Shown here: one piece after another, positions 1 through 8,194 of the stretch
How the letters are laid out: each line of letters opens with the position of its first letter
Position numbering within the stretch: position 1 is the stretch's first letter
Assembly: GCA_949295755.1 (NCBI GenBank)
Contig: CASFMG010000116.1
Span: forward strand, 1-11,341
Length of the DNA: 11,341 nucleotides
Origin: an uncultured Christensenella sp.
Lineage (GTDB): Bacteria; Bacillota; Clostridia; Christensenellales; UBA1242
Direction: 5' to 3'
Position numbers and translations under genes: made by a program
Notes under the pieces: model-generated
The model's input: only the letters and a program-made list of their open reading frames with translations
Database searches by the model: none
What the model was told of the DNA's origin: nothing

Positions 1-1020
1 AATGCCGATATTATTGTTTTTAATACTTGTGCAATAAGAGAAGGGGCAGAAGATAGAGCCTTTGGTAATATTGGAGCATTAAAACAGCAAAAAAAAGAAA
101 ATCCAAATAAAATTATAATTGTTTGTGGTTGTATGACACAACAAAAGGACATTGCTGAAAAAATTTACAAAACTTTTCCTTTTGTTGATATTATTCTTGG
201 CACACACAATCTATTTATGCTTGAAAAGTTAATAAAAAGAAAAATAGAAAACAGAAAAAGAATACTGGACTATTTGGATGAAACCAATATTGTTGAAGGA
301 CTGCCTTGTTATAGAACAAGTGGAAAAAATGCCTGGGTAAATATAATGTATGGTTGTAATAACTTTTGTACATATTGCATAGTTCCATATGTGAGAGGTA
401 GAGAAATCAGCAGGAAAAAGCAAAACATTTTAAATGAAATAAAAGAAATAGTTAGCACAAAAAATTACGATACTATAACATTACTAGGACAAAATGTTAA
501 TTCGTATGGAAGCGATGACTTATCTCAAGGAACATTTAGCGAATTATTGCAAGATATATGTAATATTAAAGGAGATTTTAAACTTACATTTATGACATCA
601 CATCCAAAAGATTTAAGTGATGATTTGATTAGTGTTATGACAAGAAATGACAAAATAATTAAAGAAATTCATTTACCTGTTCAAAGCGGTAGTAACAAAA
701 TTCTTAAACTTATGAATAGAAAATACACTGCCGAACATTATTTGAATTTAATTAACAAATTGAGAAATGCTATGCCCAATATTAGAATTACAACAGATAT
801 AATAGTTGGTTTTCCACAAGAAAGCGAAGAAGATTTTAATCAAACTATTGAACTAGTCAAGGCTGTTCAATATGACGGAATATTCGCTTTTATGTATTCA
901 AAAAGAAACGGAACCGTTGCTCAAAAGATGGATGGACAAGTTGATGATGAAATAAAAAACAAAAGAGTAAATTTTCTTTTAAATTTGGAAAAAGAAATTA
1001 AAGCACAAAAGGGGAAATAA
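1..1020 (+). CDS. miaB: MiaB, tRNA-2-methylthio-N6-dimethylallyladenosine synthase; 5' end outside window, no TRAM domain
   Basis: Radical-SAM methylthiotransferase that converts i6A37 to ms2i6A37 in tRNA, using two 4Fe-4S clusters. The frame is open from base 1, so the N-terminus and the first cluster cysteine are off-window. Visible are NTCAIRE (Cys at codon 10) and CGCM (Cys at 44) of the UPF0004 domain. The radical-SAM CxxxCxxC lies in GCNNFCTYC (Cys at 119, 123, 126), followed by VPYVRGRE, which is typical of MiaB rather than RimO or MtaB. The radical-SAM domain continues normally through FAFMYSKRNGT. The protein then stops about 35 residues later in the charged linker (ends KAQKGK), where family members usually continue for some 60-70 residues of TRAM domain. 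The stop TAA shares its last A with the mutS ATG. MiaA, which makes the i6A substrate, is encoded in the same operon. Family identity is very secure; whether the short form is active is unknown. Confidence 0.95.
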   Translation, partial: NADIIVFNTCAIREGAEDRAFGNIGALKQQKKENPNKIIIVCGCMTQQKDIAEKIYKTFPFVDIILGTHNLFMLEKLIKRKIENRKRILDYLDETNIVEGLPCYRTSGKNAWVNIMYGCNNFCTYCIVPYVRGREISRKKQNILNEIKEIVSTKNYDTITLLGQNVNSYGSDDLSQGTFSELLQDICNIKGDFKLTFMTSHPKDLSDDLISVMTRNDKIIKEIHLPVQSGSNKILKLMNRKYTAEHYLNLINKLRNAMPNIRITTDIIVGFPQESEEDFNQTIELVKAVQYDGIFAFMYSKRNGTVAQKMDGQVDDEIKNKRVNFLLNLEKEIKAQKGK

Positions 1021-3647
1021 TGTATTTAAAAAAAATTTTAGACGATAAAAAAGTATCACCAATGTTAAAACAATACGTACGAACAAAATTAGAGTATGAA
1101 GATGCCGTTTTGTTTTATAGATTGGGCGATTTTTATGAATTGTTTTTAGATGATGCAGTTGAAATGTCAAAAGTTTTAGATTTGACACTAACAGGAAAAG
1201 ACTGTGGTCTTGATGAAAGAGCACCTATGTGTGGAATACCTTATCACGCAGCAGAATCTTATATAAACAAACTTATTTCGCTTGGCTATAAAGTTGCAAT
1301 TTGTGAACAAACAAGTGATGCAAAAGAAAAGTCAAGTTATAAGGACCTAGTAAAAAGAGAAGTAGTTCGTGTTGTAACTCCGGGAACTATTATTGATGAA
1401 AGTTTATTAGATGCCAAAAGGAATAATTATATTGCTTGTATTTATCAAAAAGATAAGTGTATTGGATTTTCTTATATTGAAATTTCAACTGGAGAATTTA
1501 AAACTATTGAATTTGTTGGTGAAGATAGATATAAAAGTTTAAATGATATAATTGTAAGAATACAACCATCTGAAATATTATGCAAAAGTGATGAAAGTTT
1601 TGAAAATGAATTATTAGTAAGGAAGTTAGAAATAGCACCTAAGTTTTCTTATGACAATGAAAGTTTTTATGATGAAGTTTTGGCAAATGAAATATTATCA
1701 AATCAATTTACTTCTGCTTATAAAAAAATATTTGGCTTAAATAATATGCCGTATGCAATAATAAGTTGCGGTGCTCTATTAAAGTATTTAAAAGAAACCC
1801 AAAAAAGAGATTTAAGTCATTTAAACACAATATTAAAAGTCAACAATGAAAAATTTATGGTGCTTGACATAAATACGAGGCGTAACTTGGAAATTATGGA
1901 AACGCTTAAAGATAGACGAAAAAAGGGTGCGCTTATTGGTGTTTTAGATAAAACAAAAACATCAATGGGTGCAAGAATGTTACGATCTTGGATAGAACAA
2001 CCACTATATGATGTAAAAGAAATAAATTTAAGACTTGATAGTGTAGAAGAACTTTGTTCTAAACTTATGGTAAGAGATAATTTAAAAGACTTATTGAATA
2101 AAGTAAATGATATAGAAAGAATTAGTGGTAGAATTAGTTATGGAAATTTTAATCCAAAAGATTGTATATCGCTTAATAATTCATTATGTTTATTACCAGC
2201 AATAAAAAATGTAATTTCTCAATGTAATACAAATTTACTAAAACAAATTTTAGATGAAATTTCTGATTTTTCTGGCCTAACAAATGAATTAAAAGACGCA
2301 ATAAAAGATAATCCGCCAACAATTTTAACTAATGGTGGTTATATAAAAGATGGTTACAGTAGTGAATTAGATGAATATAGAATGGCATACAAAAACGGCA
2401 AAGAGTGGATAAACCATTACGAATTAAAAGAAAAAGAAACAACAGGCATAAAAAATTTAAAAGTTGGGTTTAATAAGGTTTATGGTTATTATATAGAAAT
2501 CAATAAATCAATGTTAATGAATGTTCCAATAAATTATTCAAGAAAACAAACAGTTGCAAACAATGAAAGGTTTATAACTGAAGAACTTAAACAACTTGAA
2601 GAAAAAATATTAGGTGCAGAAGAAAATTCGATAAGACTTGAACAAAAACTATTTAATCAAATAAGAAATAAATTGCTTTATTATGTTAAAGACATTCAAA
2701 AAACTTCAGTTGCTATTGCAAAACTAGATTGTTTGTTGTCATTTAGTGAACTAGCAACAAAAAATAATTACACAAAACCCAAAGTGTCAAACAAAACTAA
2801 TGTAATAAATATTATAGATGGACGACATCCGGTTGTTGAAGAAATTTTTAAAAATGAACAATTTATTCCAAATAATACTTATCTTGACACAAACGAAAGT
2901 AGAACTATGATTATAACAGGACCTAATATGGCAGGAAAAAGTACTTATATGCGTCAAGTTGCTCTCATAACTCTTATGGCGCATATGGGTTGTTTTGTTC
3001 CAGCAAAACAGGCTGAAATTGCTTTAACAGACCGAATATTTACAAGAGTTGGAGCAAGTGATGATTTGGCACTAGGACAATCTACATTTATGGTTGAAAT
3101 GATGGAAGTTGCAAATATATTAAATAATGCAACAAATAAAAGTTTAATTGTTTTAGATGAAATTGGCAGGGGGACCAGCACATTTGATGGATTATCTATT
3201 GCTTGGAGCGTTGTTGAATATTTATCAAACCATATGAATGCTAAAACATTATTTTCCACTCATTATCACGAACTAACCGAACTAGAAAATTTTTTACCTG
3301 GTGTTAAAAACTATAAAATATCTGTTAAAGAATTAAATAATAATATCGTATTTTTGCGAAAAATTGTTCGTGGTGGAGCATCTAGAAGTTTTGGTATTGA
3401 AGTTGCTGCACTTGCAGGTGTGCCACAAGAAGTAATAAAGAGAGCAAAAGAAATTTCAAATATGCTAGAACAAACCGATTCGGCAAAAAATTTAGCATTA
3501 AAAGCATCAAAAGATATTGAAGACACAAAACAAAAAGATGCAAATTACACTGAAATAATAGGTATTTTAAAAGATATAGATATAAATACTATGTCACCAA
3601 TATCTGCATTTGAAACACTTTGCGATTTGGTTACAAAAGTTAAATAA
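1020..3647 (+). CDS. mutS: MutS, DNA mismatch recognition ATPase
   Basis: Recognises mismatches and small loops and, with ATP, recruits MutL. At 875 aa it is slightly longer than the roughly 855 aa usual for MutS1. The mismatch-binding domain carries the Phe-X-Glu motif as F38-Y39-E40 in RLGDFYELF, followed by TLTGKDCG and the CGIPYHA stretch. Connector, core and clamp domains fill roughly residues 130-610. The ABC-type ATPase has Walker A GPNMAGKST at 634-642, Walker B ending D713-E714, signature-region GRGTSTFDG and STHYHE at 746-751. The C-terminal dimerisation helices (VAALAGVPQEVIKRAKEI) and the usual ending region are present, so it is full length. The start ATG overlaps the miaB stop (TAATG), with an AAAGGGG ribosome-binding site just upstream. 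An ATG at 1062 (residue 15) would remove a short N-terminal extension but lacks a comparable site. mutL follows after 12 nt. Confidence 0.98.
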   Translation: MYLKKILDDKKVSPMLKQYVRTKLEYEDAVLFYRLGDFYELFLDDAVEMSKVLDLTLTGKDCGLDERAPMCGIPYHAAESYINKLISLGYKVAICEQTSDAKEKSSYKDLVKREVVRVVTPGTIIDESLLDAKRNNYIACIYQKDKCIGFSYIEISTGEFKTIEFVGEDRYKSLNDIIVRIQPSEILCKSDESFENELLVRKLEIAPKFSYDNESFYDEVLANEILSNQFTSAYKKIFGLNNMPYAIISCGALLKYLKETQKRDLSHLNTILKVNNEKFMVLDINTRRNLEIMETLKDRRKKGALIGVLDKTKTSMGARMLRSWIEQPLYDVKEINLRLDSVEELCSKLMVRDNLKDLLNKVNDIERISGRISYGNFNPKDCISLNNSLCLLPAIKNVISQCNTNLLKQILDEISDFSGLTNELKDAIKDNPPTILTNGGYIKDGYSSELDEYRMAYKNGKEWINHYELKEKETTGIKNLKVGFNKVYGYYIEINKSMLMNVPINYSRKQTVANNERFITEELKQLEEKILGAEENSIRLEQKLFNQIRNKLLYYVKDIQKTSVAIAKLDCLLSFSELATKNNYTKPKVSNKTNVINIIDGRHPVVEEIFKNEQFIPNNTYLDTNESRTMIITGPNMAGKSTYMRQVALITLMAHMGCFVPAKQAEIALTDRIFTRVGASDDLALGQSTFMVEMMEVANILNNATNKSLIVLDEIGRGTSTFDGLSIAWSVVEYLSNHMNAKTLFSTHYHELTELENFLPGVKNYKISVKELNNNIVFLRKIVRGGASRSFGIEVAALAGVPQEVIKRAKEISNMLEQTDSAKNLALKASKDIEDTKQKDANYTEIIGILKDIDINTMSPISAFETLCDLVTKVK

Positions 3648-3659
3648 AAGGATAAAAAA

Positions 3660-5555
3660 ATGGCTAACATAAAGGTATTAGATAAATCTGTTTGGACAAA
3701 AATTGCAGCAGGAGAAGTTGTTGAAAAACCTGCATCTATAGTGAAAGAACTTGTTGAAAATAGTATAGATGCAAAAGCAAAAAATATAACTATTGAAATA
3801 AAGAATGGTGGTATTGATTTAATATCTATTATTGATGATGGTTGTGGAATTGAAAAAGACGAAATAAAACTTGCGTTTGTTGCTCACGCAACAAGTAAAC
3901 TTCAATCAATTGATGATTTGTTTTCTTTAAAATCAATGGGATTTAGGGGCGAAGCACTTGCAAGCATTTGTGCGGTGTCCAAAGTCGAAATGATAACTAA
4001 AACAGATAGTGAAGAAATTGGACATAAATTGACACTTGAAGGTGGAGAAGAAAAAGAGTTTAACGAAATTGCTTGCGTTACAGGAACGCAAATAAAAGTT
4101 TCAAAATTATTTTTTAATACGCCAGCAAGAGCCAAATTTTTAAGAAAGCCAAAAACCGAAGAAAACGATATAACAAGTTATGTTGAAAAGCTTATGCTTA
4201 GCCATAGCAACATAAATTTTAAATATATAGTTGATGATAAATTGATATATAATACAACAAATTGTAATATAATCGATATTATATATACAATATATGGTAA
4301 AGAAATAGCAAGTAATATGCTTGAAGTATGTTATGTTCGTGGAGATTATAAAGTCAGTGGTTATATTTCTAAACCAACTGTTTGCAAAAGTAACAGAACA
4401 TATCAATCACTTTTTGTCAATAATAGGTATTGCATAAATCAACTTATCACTGCAAGCGTTTCAAATGCATATGAAACATTTTTAATGAAAGGCAAATTCC
4501 CAGTATATATATTATTTTTAACAATGCCACAAGATAGTTTAGATGTAAATGTCCACCCAAATAAACTTGAAGTTAAATTTGAAAATTCACAATTTATATA
4601 TAGTTTATTTAATAGCGCAGTTTATCAAACTTTAACCAACCAAACTCACATATTAGAAGCCGTTAGCGATGAAATAAAAAACAACGACAGTTCTTTAAGT
4701 ACTAATATAAATTTTTTTGAATTTAATAAAATTAAACCAAATGAAGGAATAAGTTATAATGAAGATAATTCATTTGAAATAAAGAATAAAAATTATATTT
4801 CAAAAGAGCATTTTGTTGACAAAGTTTTTTTAAAAAGTGAACCTATCGTTTTTGAACAAAGTCCACAAAGTTCAATAATTCCAGAAGTATATGTTGAAGG
4901 TATGGAAATTAAAAAACCAAGTGAGCCATATATTTTTGAAAAAAAACAAGATGATAAAAAAATATATGACAATTTGTTTAGTCCAACAAGGATTGTTGTT
5001 GGTGTCGCATTTAATACTTATATTATTGTTCAAGAAGAAGAAACACTATATTTTATTGACCAACACGCTGCTCACGAAAGAGAATTATTTGATAAATTTA
5101 TGAGGCAAGTAGAAAAACAAGATGTTCCTATGCAAGATTTGCTTATTCCGTATGTGTTAAATTTAAACGATGTTGAGTTTAATTTTATTTCTCAAAATTT
5201 AGACTTATTAAAAACTTATGGTTTTGAAATTGAAGAGTTTGGTAAAAATTGTTATAGAATAACAAGTATACCAATGTTACTTAATGGTATTGATCTTAAA
5301 GAATATTTTGATAGCATACTTTCAAACCTTAATGGTAACATAAAAAAACCACACGAAGTAATACGAAATGATTTTGCTACAATGGCTTGTAAAGCAGCCG
5401 TAAAAGGTGGAAACAAACTTAGTGAAAATGAAATAAATATACTATTAGACAAACTTAAAGAAAATAAAAACACTCTTTTGTGTCCACACGGTAGACCAAT
5501 TGTTATTACTTTTGACAAAAAACAAATAGAAAAAATATTTAAAAGGATTGTATAA
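3660..5555 (+). CDS. mutL: MutL, mismatch repair ATPase/endonuclease
   Basis: Links MutS to downstream repair; in bacteria without MutH it nicks the new strand itself. The N-terminal GHKL ATPase has KELVENSIDA (general base E30, Mg-binding N34), DDGCGI at 59-64, GFRGEALASI and NTPARAKFLRK. After a variable linker of about 100 residues comes the C-terminal dimerisation/endonuclease domain. It shows DQHAAHE at 467-473, the QDLLIP clamp-binding motif, A576-C577-K578, CPHGRP at 608-613 and the terminal FKR. These are the metal-site motifs of endonuclease-type MutL. In the DQHA(X)2E(X)4E signature the last position is Asp (D478) instead of Glu. The 631 aa length is normal. AAAGGAT lies 6-7 nt before the ATG, and the start matches the conserved KVLDxxxxxKIAAGEVVEKP N-terminus. 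The stop overlaps the miaA start (TAATG). Confidence 0.97.
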   Translation: MANIKVLDKSVWTKIAAGEVVEKPASIVKELVENSIDAKAKNITIEIKNGGIDLISIIDDGCGIEKDEIKLAFVAHATSKLQSIDDLFSLKSMGFRGEALASICAVSKVEMITKTDSEEIGHKLTLEGGEEKEFNEIACVTGTQIKVSKLFFNTPARAKFLRKPKTEENDITSYVEKLMLSHSNINFKYIVDDKLIYNTTNCNIIDIIYTIYGKEIASNMLEVCYVRGDYKVSGYISKPTVCKSNRTYQSLFVNNRYCINQLITASVSNAYETFLMKGKFPVYILFLTMPQDSLDVNVHPNKLEVKFENSQFIYSLFNSAVYQTLTNQTHILEAVSDEIKNNDSSLSTNINFFEFNKIKPNEGISYNEDNSFEIKNKNYISKEHFVDKVFLKSEPIVFEQSPQSSIIPEVYVEGMEIKKPSEPYIFEKKQDDKKIYDNLFSPTRIVVGVAFNTYIIVQEEETLYFIDQHAAHERELFDKFMRQVEKQDVPMQDLLIPYVLNLNDVEFNFISQNLDLLKTYGFEIEEFGKNCYRITSIPMLLNGIDLKEYFDSILSNLNGNIKKPHEVIRNDFATMACKAAVKGGNKLSENEINILLDKLKENKNTLLCPHGRPIVITFDKKQIEKIFKRIV

Positions 5556-6439
5556 TGAATAAAATCATTATAATTTATGGTCCAACTGCAATAGGGAAAA
5601 GTGATATTGCTGTTGAGTTAGCAAAAAAAATAAATGCCGAAATAATATCATCTGATAGTGTGCAAATATACAAAGAAATTGATATTGGTTCAGCAAAAAT
5701 AACAAAAGAAGAAATGCAAGGTGTTGCTCATCATTTAATAGATTTTAAAAATGTTTTTGACAATTATAGCGTTTATGAATTTGTTGAAGATTGCAATGAA
5801 AAAATAAAAGAAATTCAAAAAAGAAACAAAAATGTAATTATTGTTGGTGGCACAGGATTATATATTAAAGCATTGACAGAAAATTATAATTACGGCAATG
5901 TAAATAAAAACGAAGAATTACGACAGCAGTTAAAAAATTTAAATACAAACGAACTTGTTGAAATATTGCATTCATACAACAAAGAAGTTAAACAAGACGA
6001 TTTGAATAACAAACAGCGTTTAATTAGATATATTGAAATTGCAAAGAGTGGAACAATTCAAACAAAAAACAACTTTGATAATAGATTTATGCTTTTTGGA
6101 CTTTATCAAGATAGAGAAAAACTTTATGACAAAATAAACAAGCGTGTTGATTTAATGGTAAAATATGGACTATTAAATGAAGCACGAAACTTATTAAATA
6201 AAGTTAGTTTAGATAATCAATGTTTAAAAGCAATAGGTTATAAGGAATTGTTGCCTTATTTTAATAGAGAAAAAGATTTAGAAAGTTGTTTAAATGTTTT
6301 AAAACAAAGAACGAGAAATTATGCAAAAAGACAACTAACTTTTTTTAACCAGTTTAAAAATATAATAAAAATTGAAGTAAAAACAAAACAACAAGCAGTT
6401 GTTGATATATTAACAAAAATAGAGGAAAAAAATGAATAA
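5555..6439 (+). CDS. miaA: MiaA, tRNA dimethylallyltransferase
   Basis: Transfers a dimethylallyl group from DMAPP to N6 of A37 in tRNAs reading UNN codons, giving the i6A substrate of MiaB. The P-loop GPTAIGKS is at residues 9-16. SSDSVQIYKEIDIGSAK (about 32-48) is the DMAPP/A37-binding region. VGGTGLYIKAL follows, and the C-terminal KQRTRNYAKRQLTFF motif is characteristic of the family. The 294 aa length is slightly short of the common 300-315 but contains all the motifs. The start ATG overlaps the mutL stop by one base, implying translational coupling. The 3' end overlaps the next gene by 8 nt, leaving no room for hfq, which follows miaA in many Bacillota. Confidence 0.97.
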   Translation: MNKIIIIYGPTAIGKSDIAVELAKKINAEIISSDSVQIYKEIDIGSAKITKEEMQGVAHHLIDFKNVFDNYSVYEFVEDCNEKIKEIQKRNKNVIIVGGTGLYIKALTENYNYGNVNKNEELRQQLKNLNTNELVEILHSYNKEVKQDDLNNKQRLIRYIEIAKSGTIQTKNNFDNRFMLFGLYQDREKLYDKINKRVDLMVKYGLLNEARNLLNKVSLDNQCLKAIGYKELLPYFNREKDLESCLNVLKQRTRNYAKRQLTFFNQFKNIIKIEVKTKQQAVVDILTKIEEKNE

Positions 6440-7655
6440 TTACGAAATATTAAAACAATGTGAAAACAATTTAAAAGAACAATTTGAAATATTAGATGAA
6501 ATTGCATTTTTTAATCAAAAAAAAGTACTCGATGCGTTTAGGAAAAACAATATTGAAACAAGACACTTTTCAGGAACAACTGGCTATGGTTATAGTGATA
6601 TAGGCAGAGAAAGTTTGGCAAAAGTGTTTAGTGATGTTTTTAAAACAGAAAAAACATTGGTTTCACCACTAATTACTTGTGCAACACAAGCACTGAGTAT
6701 GACACTTTTTGGACTTTTGAGACCAAATGATTTGTTGTTGTCGGTAACAGGTGGTGTATACGACACTATGTATGAAAATATTCTTGGAGTAGAAGGAAAA
6801 GACAATGGCAGTTTAAAAGATTTTGGCGTAAATTACAAAGAAATTGCCCTTGTCAATAATGATATAGATTACGATGCTGTAAAAAAAGATGTATCAAAAT
6901 TGAAACCAAAAGTTGTTTTTGTTCAAAGAAGCAGGGGGTATTCATCAAGAAGTGCATTTTCTGTGGAAAAAATTGGCAATCTTATTAAAATTATTAAAGA
7001 ATTATCTCCAAATTCAATTTGTATGGTTGATAATTGTTATGGCGAGTTTACAGAAAAGCAAGAAGCAACAGAATTTGGTGCAGATTTAATTGTTGGTTCA
7101 CTAATAAAAAATGCAGGTGGTGGACTTGCTCCAACGGGTGCATATATTTCTGGTAAGCAAAAGTATGTTGAAATGGTGGAACAAAGGTTTACTTGTCCAT
7201 CACTTGGCAGTGAAACAGGTTCTTATGAACAAGGATACAGAATGTTTTTCCAAGGACTTTTTATGGCTCCTCACACAACAATTCAAGCGATGAAAGGTGC
7301 ATATCTTGTTGGAGAAGTAATGAAGTTAAGGGGATATAAGGTAACACCAGAACAAAACGAAAGAAGTTATGACATAATTAAATCTGTTCAATTTAACACA
7401 AAAGAAGAACTAATAAAATTTGTTCAACTTATACAAAAAAATTCACCTGTTGATGCAAATGCTTTGCCACTTCCTTGGGCAATGCCAGGTTATAAAGATG
7501 AAGTTATAATGGCAGCAGGAACTTTTGTTAGCGGTGCTAGTATTGAACTTAGTTGTGATTCTCCAATTAGAGCACCTTATATTGCATATTTTCAAGGTGG
7601 ATTAACATATGAACATATAAAATGTTTGTGTGATGATTTGTTGAATAACTACTAA
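6432..7655 (+). CDS. ynbB: YnbB / methionine gamma-lyase-family PLP-dependent protein (old name 'aluminium resistance protein')
   Basis: Fold-type I PLP enzyme of the Met_gamma_lyase family; substrate and role are not firmly established, and the 'aluminium resistance' label is historical. At 407 aa it is full length. HFSGTTGYGYSDIGRE (about residues 45-60) is a family signature. Asp200 in VDNCYGEF is the expected partner of the PLP pyridine nitrogen. Lys226 in GSLIKNAGGGLAPTG is the expected Schiff-base lysine, next to the glycine-rich NAGGG stretch. AGAGG at 6421-6425, inside the end of miaA, is a good ribosome-binding site for the ATG at 6432. Synteny with mutSL-miaA is common in Clostridia. 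Its TAA stop overlaps the TAG stop of the opposing HTH gene, so no conventional intergenic terminator can lie directly behind it. Confidence 0.93.
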   Translation: MNNYEILKQCENNLKEQFEILDEIAFFNQKKVLDAFRKNNIETRHFSGTTGYGYSDIGRESLAKVFSDVFKTEKTLVSPLITCATQALSMTLFGLLRPNDLLLSVTGGVYDTMYENILGVEGKDNGSLKDFGVNYKEIALVNNDIDYDAVKKDVSKLKPKVVFVQRSRGYSSRSAFSVEKIGNLIKIIKELSPNSICMVDNCYGEFTEKQEATEFGADLIVGSLIKNAGGGLAPTGAYISGKQKYVEMVEQRFTCPSLGSETGSYEQGYRMFFQGLFMAPHTTIQAMKGAYLVGEVMKLRGYKVTPEQNERSYDIIKSVQFNTKEELIKFVQLIQKNSPVDANALPLPWAMPGYKDEVIMAAGTFVSGASIELSCDSPIRAPYIAYFQGGLTYEHIKCLCDDLLNNY

Positions 7656-7861
7656 TATATATCAAATATATCATTTGGCGATATATCAAATAAATTACAA
7701 AGAAATACGATTTGTTCGTAATTTAATTCAAAAACACCATTTTCAAAACGGCTATACTGTTGTTGCGTCATTTTTAATTTTGATGCAACTTCTTTTTGAG
7801 TATAGCCTTTATTTTTTCTGGCAATTTTTAAATTATTTCCTATATTTTTTGCTAAATTCAT
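7652..7861 (-). CDS. Small XRE-family helix-turn-helix DNA-binding protein
   Basis: A 69-aa protein that is almost only an HTH_3/Cro-C1 domain. IGNNLKIARKNKGYTQKEVA gives helices 1-2. SKLKMTQQQYSRFENG (about residues 27-42) holds the recognition helix with the characteristic Q..YSRFE pattern. LNYEQIVFLCNLFDISPNDIF is the typical closing segment of the family. I chose the ATG at 7859-7861; an in-frame TTG at 7877-7879 would add six residues (MLYIID), and neither start has a clear Shine-Dalgarno sequence. It is convergent with ynbB and overlaps its last 4 nt. No metabolic or toxin partner is adjacent, so its target is unknown; autoregulation is common in this family. Antisense transcription from the ynbB side could affect it. 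Confidence 0.85.
   Translation of the reverse strand: MNLAKNIGNNLKIARKNKGYTQKEVASKLKMTQQQYSRFENGVFELNYEQIVFLCNLFDISPNDIFDIY
7750..7817 (+). terminator. Nested hairpin plus T-run inside the HTH gene; candidate terminator of the miaB-ynbB operon
   Basis: Read on the + strand, GGCTATACT (7750-7758) pairs perfectly with AGTATAGCC (7799-7807). Inside it GTTGCGTCA (7762-7770) pairs with TGATGCAAC (7781-7789) with one G-U. The outer stem is followed immediately by TTTATTTTTT (7808-7817), giving a Rho-independent-like layout about 95-160 nt after the ynbB stop. The two stems are separated by a 3 x 9 nt internal loop. The sequence is also coding (antisense) for the HTH protein, so part of the symmetry could be chance. 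Confidence 0.45.
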
Positions 7862-7912
7862 ATCAATGATATATAACAAATTGTTTCTAATGTATATAAT
7901 AAAATAAATAAT

Positions 7913-8149
7913 ATTGATTACTATACTGACGATAATTTTGAAGTTGAATTTAATAATGAAATTTCAGTTGATAATGCCGAAATAAAATTTAATATTTCTC
8001 CTACAGGATGATTATATGAAACGATATGGATTTGTTTTTTGGATGTTTATTATACTACATATCCATTATTTTATATGACTGTTAAATTTTCTTCGTCAAT
8101 GCAAGCTTCTAAATTATCAAAAGGAATTTATCTTGTTGATGGAAAATAA
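7913..8149 (+). pseudogene. Decayed reading frame of unknown origin
   Basis: One + frame runs from 7913 to the TAA at 8147-8149, broken by a single in-frame TGA at 8009-8011. The first part (IDYYTDDNFEVEFNNE...) is acidic with alternating hydrophobic residues. The second ends KLSKGIYLVDGK. There is no start codon or ribosome-binding site for the first half and no family is recognised. It may be a remnant of a larger gene, or simply AT-rich non-coding sequence. Otherwise the 7862-8158 stretch holds only the likely promoter region of the HTH gene, in which I could not place hexamers confidently. Confidence 0.22.
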
Positions 8150-8158
8150 TTTCAATAA

Positions 8159-8189
8159 AAAAAAGGAGAATCGGCGGTTCTCCTTTTTT
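8159..8189 (-). terminator. Rho-independent terminator, likely bidirectional
   Basis: A 12-bp perfect stem, AAAAAAGGAGAA (8159-8170) with TTCTCCTTTTTT (8178-8189), encloses a 7-nt loop (TCGGCGG). On the - strand it lies about 30-60 nt after the YgjV-like stop and is followed by a T-rich tail. On the + strand the stem itself ends in a T-run. It therefore can end the membrane-protein transcript and stop + strand read-through. Confidence 0.85.
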
Positions 8190-8194
8190 GTTGC

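Noticed and set aside
229..423. Open frames antisense to miaB, mutS, mutL, miaA and ynbB
   Set aside because: They are shadows of well-conserved genes, without ribosome-binding sites or recognisable domains.
8009..8011. Reassignment of TGA to a sense codon
   Set aside because: Trp is encoded by TGG throughout the real genes, and the only in-frame TGA lies in a frame with no start codon or family match.
8016..8078. A 20-residue frame starting MKRYGFVFWMF with AGGA seven bases upstream, resembling small hydrophobic toxin-like peptides
   Set aside because: Too short, with no associated antisense RNA or repeat seen, and it overlaps the decayed frame; hydrophobic short frames are common in TTT/ATT-rich DNA.
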